Source: Nitrospirota bacterium (GTDB taxonomy: Bacteria; Nitrospirota; Thermodesulfovibrionia; Thermodesulfovibrionales; Magnetobacteriaceae). From it: 9,594 bases of DNA. The DNA lies in NCBI GenBank assembly GCA_015233485.1, contig JADFXO010000128.1, positions 1 through 9,594 on the forward strand, given 5' to 3'. Made by a program: the position numbers and the translations under genes. The notes below the pieces were generated by a model, which was not told the DNA's origin, ran no database searches, and worked only from the letters and a program-made list of their open reading frames with translations. Below are positions 6,582 to 9,594 of the stretch, piece by piece; position 1 is the first letter of the stretch, and each line of letters opens with the position of its first letter.

Positions 6582-7016
6582 ATGGAATTTGAAAACAAAG
6601 CACATGAACTTATAATGCATATTCAGATTATCAGGGATAGTTTCTTCATAATTGATAAAAGGAACCCTGCTGTTTGCAAAGTCCTGGGTACGCATGAAGC
6701 AACCGTGCTTTTTAATATCGGGTTTGAAGGTCTTCCCGCTATGAGTGAAATTGCTGAAAAAATGAGTTTACGTTTAAGTAGTATTAGTTGGGTCGTCAAT
6801 AAGCTTGAAGATAAGAAATTCGTGAGACGTGTTCGTTCTGACATTAACCGCAGAATTGTAAGAGTAGAACTTACCGATAGTGGAAAGGAAATATTTAAAG
6901 TTGTCCAGGGGTGCTATATGCATGTGTCAAGAACTATTTTGCAAGCACTAAATCCAGAAGAACAGGATGTTCTCATCAATTTATTTCGTAAAATATCAAA
7001 CAAGTTTAATGGATAA
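6582..7016 (+). CDS. MarR-family transcriptional regulator
   Basis: This 144-residue protein has the MarR winged helix-turn-helix: helices around 53-62 (MSEIAEKMSL) and recognition helix 64-77 (RLSSISWVVNKLED), then the wing 79-97 (KFVRRVRSDINRRIVRVEL) ending in the signature LTDSGKE (97-103). N- and C-terminal helices would form the dimer interface. It starts 35 bases after the methyltransferase on the same strand. Firmicute FabT proteins are MarR-type regulators that use acyl-ACP as co-repressor, so control of the FAS-like genes by an acyl product is plausible. That link is inferred from position only. No strong ribosome binding site is visible (GGA at 6568-6570). Confidence 0.88.
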   Translation: MEFENKAHELIMHIQIIRDSFFIIDKRNPAVCKVLGTHEATVLFNIGFEGLPAMSEIAEKMSLRLSSISWVVNKLEDKKFVRRVRSDINRRIVRVELTDSGKEIFKVVQGCYMHVSRTILQALNPEEQDVLINLFRKISNKFNG

Positions 7017-7078
7017 TGCTATTGACTGAAAATTAAATACAGAACTGAAGATGATATGATTCAATTGTTCCAGCTAAA

Positions 7079-7095
7079 TCTCTTTATAAAAGAGA
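7079..7095. promoter_or_regulatory. Palindrome TCTCTTT-ATA-AAAGAGA
   Basis: This is a perfect 7+7 inverted repeat with a 3-base centre in the gap after the MarR gene, about 40 bases before a strong ribosome binding site. It has the size and symmetry of a dimeric regulator site. It lacks a following T-run, so an intrinsic terminator is unlikely. Confidence 0.3.
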
Positions 7096-7132
7096 ATGTA
7101 CAAATATTCGTTTTGAGGAGGAACAAATAAAT

Positions 7133-7156
7133 ATGTTTGCTGAATGTGTCAAGTGA
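7133..7156 (+). other. Seven-codon mini-ORF behind a strong ribosome binding site
   Basis: ATG at 7133 reads MFAECVK then TGA. An AGGAGG (7116-7121) lies 11 bases upstream. The ribosome binding site is much better than the ORF deserves. It is either the remnant of a deleted gene's start or a tiny leader peptide before the gene at 7278. No protein evidence can be had from the sequence. Confidence 0.25.
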
Positions 7157-7216
7157 ATATGATTACCATTTCCCTAATAATTCTTTATGATGTTATGTTG
7201 AGTTATTAACGAAAGC

Positions 7217-7252
7217 AAAATTGATACAATTTTACTAATAATAATTATGAAT
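7217..7252 (+). promoter_or_regulatory. Possible promoter with overlapping palindrome
   Basis: AAAATTG-ATA-CAATTTT (7217-7233) is a perfect 7+7 inverted repeat that contains the -35-like TTGATA (7221-7226). A TATGAA/T (7246-7252) lies 19 bases on, a slightly long spacing, and the ATG of the next gene follows at 7278. A repressor bound to the palindrome would cover the -35. The 17-bp palindrome with TTGA near its centre resembles FabT sites in general form but not exactly. Confidence 0.35.
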
Positions 7253-7277
7253 ATTCGACATTTAAAAGGAGGATCAA

Positions 7278-8414
7278 ATGGAAACGCTTGCGATTGTGTT
7301 AAGCATTCTTAGTACTGGTGTGCTAATATACGAAGCAGGAATCAACATAGCGAATGCTATCGAAGATCTATCTAAACAATTAGGAAATATTAATAATTCT
7401 TTTCAAACTATCATAAAAGATATCAACGACATTGTAAATCTTTTGATATCTCTTCCCGATAAGTTTAGAATTATTATAGAAGAAGAAGAATTAAAAAAAT
7501 CAATTATATCAATGTTATCATCAAATCGCAGAATAATTGATCATTTTAAAAAATTAGAAACTGTTCAAAAAGATGATGAAGGTAAAGCTAAGAATAAAGA
7601 AGATAGAGAAGCTATTGTTTCCATTTGTCAAGATATTACTGAAGAATTAAAAACAATCCAAAATAATGTAGATTATTATTTAGCATTGAAGGGAGTGTCA
7701 GGATTATTTATAGTAGCTCAATACATAGCAATCTATATGAAATGTTTTGTTCATATACAGTTATTACGGCAAAAAAATTGTATTCCTTACAATAATCCTT
7801 ATGATTCACAATTCTATAAAATGAGTGTAGTTAAACCGATGAATGAACTAATTGAAACGAATAATGAATATTGGAAGAATAATAAGCAACATTTCGAAAG
7901 GCTTCCTCATGTTAGCGACGCGAACGTAATGGGATATGATTCTGCTGGTTATTTTGTATTAACAGATATTCCAATACAACCTAATTATAATATAGATGAT
8001 TCAAGAATAAAAGAATTTTCATTTCCGCATTACTATCATGGTGGTGACAGTTACGATGGTTCAGATGATCAACCTGAAGATTATTATGCAAAATGTACTA
8101 ATTTGTTTATTGCAAAAAAATCGAATGAAAGTAATGATGTGCAATTATGGAATCTTCTGAAAGATGAAAATGCAACTCAATTTAGTTGGTACATTTGCAA
8201 TAATGAATATGTTAATAGACGATACGGATCTGGTGGTGCAATTATGTGTAATCGAATATTTGAACCATATAGATTTTGGGAAAGTAATTATGATTGGTAT
8301 AAAGAAGCTGAAAAAGAGAAGGAACAAGTAGATGATGCGTTAAAAGTATATAAAGATTTAATAGATAAAATACTTACTCCTGATGAAAGTTGGGATAAAT
8401 TTGTATCTATTTAA
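7278..8414 (+). CDS. Unrecognised helical protein with two hydrophobic segments
   Basis: I do not recognise this 378-residue protein. It starts at 7278 behind a near-perfect AAAGGAGG site. Residues 4-28 (LAIVLSILSTGVLIYEAGIN...) form a hydrophobic, glycine-containing segment, with no signal-peptidase site evident. Residues 28-60, 64-98 and 108-135 look like long amphipathic helices rich in I, L, E, K and N. A second hydrophobic segment lies at about 139-163 (SGLFIVAQYIAIYMKCF). The C-terminal half is tyrosine-, aspartate- and tryptophan-rich (HYYHGGDSYDGSDDQPEDYY, 251-270; WESNYDWY, 334-341). It ends with a charged helix (341-366). A helical bundle with a buried hydrophobic hairpin is the general plan of alpha-pore-forming toxins, but a membrane-anchored protein is equally possible. 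It has its own likely promoter and stands alone. Confidence 0.75.
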   Translation: METLAIVLSILSTGVLIYEAGINIANAIEDLSKQLGNINNSFQTIIKDINDIVNLLISLPDKFRIIIEEEELKKSIISMLSSNRRIIDHFKKLETVQKDDEGKAKNKEDREAIVSICQDITEELKTIQNNVDYYLALKGVSGLFIVAQYIAIYMKCFVHIQLLRQKNCIPYNNPYDSQFYKMSVVKPMNELIETNNEYWKNNKQHFERLPHVSDANVMGYDSAGYFVLTDIPIQPNYNIDDSRIKEFSFPHYYHGGDSYDGSDDQPEDYYAKCTNLFIAKKSNESNDVQLWNLLKDENATQFSWYICNNEYVNRRYGSGGAIMCNRIFEPYRFWESNYDWYKEAEKEKEQVDDALKVYKDLIDKILTPDESWDKFVSI

Positions 8415-8432
8415 GATATTCGATTATATGTC

Positions 8433-8449
8433 AGCGTTTAGAAAACGCT
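8433..8449 (+). terminator. Weak hairpin after the 378-residue gene
   Basis: AGCGTTT-AGA-AAACGCT is a perfect 7-bp stem 18 bases after the stop codon. It has no T-run, so it is at best a weak terminator or a transcript-end stabiliser. Confidence 0.35.
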
Positions 8450-8485
8450 ATCTTCATAAAAAAGAATAGGTGATGTCATAAATGA

Positions 8486-8644
8486 CCAATAAAGGACGTC
8501 GTCGTGTATGGCTATAGCGTGTTCGTTAGCCTCCTGGATGCGGTTATAGCCATTAATCGGCAAGAAAACCAAGAATTTATAACGATGAATCGTTTAACGG
8601 TTTGGGGAGACAAAGCGGATATAGAAAAGTTTTGTCGCCCATGA
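8486..8644 (+). other. Possible gene remnant in the intergenic stretch
   Basis: A frame of 52 sense codons is open from 8486 to the TGA at 8642-8644. It lacks an ATG at its beginning and has only an in-frame GTG (8504) and a late ATG. It reads DVVVYGYSVFVSLLDAV and later LTVWGDKADIEKFCRP. It looks protein-like and its composition is less AT-rich than the genes on either side. I do not recognise it; it may be a fragment of a lost gene or simply an open frame by chance. Confidence 0.2.
8508..8553. repeat. 11-bp inverted repeat, hairpin with 24-base loop
   Basis: ATGGCTATAGC (8508-8518) pairs with GTTATAGCCAT (8543-8553), nine outer pairs perfect and one G-T wobble inside. It could be a structured RNA element or the foot of an old mobile element. 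It overlaps the possible gene remnant in the same place. Confidence 0.4.
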
Positions 8645-8659
8645 GAGAGGAAGGGGGTC

Positions 8660-8722
8660 ATGTCTTGCAATGACAAAAAACCATTAGTTTATGGGTTATT
8701 TATGCTGCTGTGTAGGTTATAG
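8660..8722 (+). other. Possible 20-residue leader ORF
   Basis: ATG at 8660 reads MSCNDKKPLVYGLFMLLCRL then TAG at 8720-8722. GAGAGG (8645-8650) lies 9 bases upstream. The stop codon falls within the hairpin at 8713-8733, an arrangement seen in attenuator leaders. It could equally be chance. Confidence 0.2.
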
Positions 8723-8733
8723 GGGATAACCTA
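8713..8733 (+). terminator. Hairpin TAGGTTAT-AGGGG-ATAACCTA
   Basis: This is a perfect 8-bp stem with a 5-base loop, followed by ATTTTC. It may end transcripts from the left. Its right arm can instead pair downstream, because GGGATAA (8723-8729) is complementary to TTATCCC (8760-8766), giving two exclusive folds. Confidence 0.4.
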
Positions 8734-8790
8734 ATTTTCAAAATAGCCGAAAAAATAGCTTATCCCTTTATTCTCAGCTATATAAAGAAT

Positions 8791-8818
8791 CAACAATACT
8801 GTTTTGTACTGTTGTTTT
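8791..8818 (+). terminator. Terminator-like hairpin before the Rpn gene
   Basis: CAACAATAC (8791-8799) pairs with GTACTGTTG (8806-8814) with one mismatch and a 6-base loop, then TTTT. It has a short U-tail and is weak in GC, so it could be an intrinsic terminator of modest strength. Confidence 0.35.
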
Positions 8819-8838
8819 GAAAACATAAAATGCTATAA
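8812..8838 (+). promoter_or_regulatory. Extended -10 promoter for the Rpn gene
   Basis: TGCTATAAT (8830-8838) is a perfect extended -10. TTGTTT (8812-8817) could be the -35, though the spacing of 15 bases is short. Transcription would start about 8845, only a few bases before the ATG at 8848, so the mRNA would be leaderless or nearly so. No ribosome binding site precedes that ATG. Confidence 0.55.
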
Positions 8839-8847
8839 TTTCGCAAC

Positions 8848-9342
8848 ATGCCTAATCAATATGACAAGATATTGAAGGAGATTCTAAACGACGTTATCGA
8901 TACTTTAATTTCCAGGGTAATCGGGTTTAAAGTCGTTAAAATAGAGAGATTAGAAGCTAAACTTCAAGTTACAGATGAACGTGAAGCCGATTACGTGTTA
9001 AAAGTAACAACTGAAGATGGCGCTGTTTTCGTGTTGCATATAGAGTTTCAGAGCAATAACTACGCCAAAATGCCTCGCAGGGAGTTAAGATACTGGCTCA
9101 TTCTAACCGATATTTATGAGCTTCCCGTGATTCAGTATGTGTTTTACATTGGCAATGAACCAATGTCGATGAAGGATAATATCTCTTCTCCGACGACAAA
9201 TCATAAATATAACCTTGTCAATATGAAGGATGTCGATTGTGAGACGTTTTTAAAATCGAATAAACCTGAAGAAATAGTAATCGCTATTCTTTGCGATTAC
9301 ACGAAGAAAGGTGTTAAAATATTTATACACTGGAGAAAATAA
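8848..9342 (+). CDS. Rpn/PD-(D/E)XK family nuclease, truncated by frameshift
   Basis: The 164 codons cover the N-terminal nuclease domain of the Rpn family (recombination-promoting nuclease/putative transposase, PDDEXK_2), which is usually about 290 residues. Asp48 in READYVLKV and Glu66/Gln68 in VLHIEFQSN fit the PD-(D/E)XK active site. RRELRYWLILTDIY and YNLVNMKDVDCETFL, then EEIVIAILCDY, are family-typical. After LCDYTKKG the frame diverges (IFIHWRK, then stop), while family-like IRKYSRA continues in another frame downstream. The gene is therefore probably inactive. Family members act as DNA endonucleases that raise recombination in RecA-independent assays. It starts at the ATG right after the extended -10 promoter. 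Confidence 0.78.
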   Translation: MPNQYDKILKEILNDVIDTLISRVIGFKVVKIERLEAKLQVTDEREADYVLKVTTEDGAVFVLHIEFQSNNYAKMPRRELRYWLILTDIYELPVIQYVFYIGNEPMSMKDNISSPTTNHKYNLVNMKDVDCETFLKSNKPEEIVIAILCDYTKKGVKIFIHWRK

Positions 9343-9594
9343 AAGGATTTATACTGAAATCAGAAAGTATTCACGAGCTTACTGGAATTATTGTGGCTTC
9401 GCATATTAATTCCTTAACAGTTGCAGTATAAAGCATTAAAAACTTGGTTGATATGAGAGGGAACATTATATGGAGGACTTAAGAGAATCCGTTTATTTAT
9501 CGCAAACGGTAACTTGGGAAGAGCAGAGCGGTTTCCTGAAATTCTTATCCGCAATTCCTAAGGAGGTGAAAAGGTTTAACAGTACCTTCGGCTT
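9343..9594 (+). pseudogene. Degenerate 3' part of the Rpn gene
   Basis: Sequence after the Rpn stop still carries broken family-like pieces. LEKIKG and YTEIRKYSRA occur in two different frames before 9420. An ATG at 9470, 9 bases after GAGAGGG, then opens a frame reading MEDLRESVYLSQTVTWEEQ that runs off the window edge. DLRESxxY is common near the C-terminus of Rpn proteins, so this may be the tail of the same gene. It could also be the start of a separate small gene that continues beyond 9594. Confidence 0.4.

Noticed and set aside
883..7209. Exact 13-base repeat gttgagttattaa at 883-895 and 7197-7209, as possible IS ends or target duplication
   Set aside because: A 13-base match is expected about once by chance in AT-rich sequence of this length. 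The copies are in the same orientation 6.3 kb apart, with no transposase at the second.
6623..8327. Minus-strand frames at 6623-6844 and 8145-8327
   Set aside because: They are antisense to the MarR gene and the 378-residue gene, with no supporting start signals.

Overview
The window is AT-rich, and several genes have clear Shine-Dalgarno sites (AGGAGG, AAAGGAGG). Together with the gene content, this suggests a low-GC, probably anaerobic bacterium of the Clostridia or spirochaete type. The sequence alone does not fix the genus. No tRNA, rRNA or CRISPR array was seen.

Layout. (1) Bases 1 to about 880 hold the 5' part of an IS4-type (DDE_5-like) insertion sequence, with its transposase reading leftward off the window edge. 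Its promoter-side end carries a long hairpin that buries the transposase ribosome binding site. (2) The IS abuts a radical SAM gene (up to 1707) that keeps the 4Fe-4S cluster motif but lacks the cobalamin-binding N-terminus usual in its relatives. It was probably cut by the IS. (3) Bases 1758-4538 hold a compact fatty-acid-synthase-like set: ketoacyl-ACP synthase, acyl carrier protein, FabZ-type dehydratase and FabI-type enoyl reductase, closely spaced or overlapping. (4) Bases 4643-6546 are more AT-rich and encode an unrecognised 346-residue protein with a possible GNAT-like C-terminal half, then a SAM-dependent methyltransferase. (5) A MarR-type regulator follows at 6582-7016. (6) After a 261-bp gap with palindromes and a tiny ORF comes an unrecognised 378-residue helical protein with two hydrophobic segments (7278-8414). 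(7) A 433-bp gene-poor stretch full of inverted repeats leads to a decaying Rpn/PD-(D/E)XK nuclease gene (8848 onward), broken by frameshifts and running towards the window edge.

How the genes may work together (inference). The KAS, dedicated ACP, dehydratase and enoyl reductase could build or extend a saturated acyl chain on their own ACP. The set lacks a ketoreductase, a KAS III and a malonyl transferase, so those steps would come from primary metabolism. The acyl-ACP could then be passed to a transferase (perhaps the 346-residue protein) and modified by the methyltransferase and, before the IS hit, the radical SAM enzyme. The MarR protein could sense the acyl product, as FabT does in other Firmicutes. 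The whole looks like a small specialised-lipid locus between mobile or decaying elements. The product is unknown.
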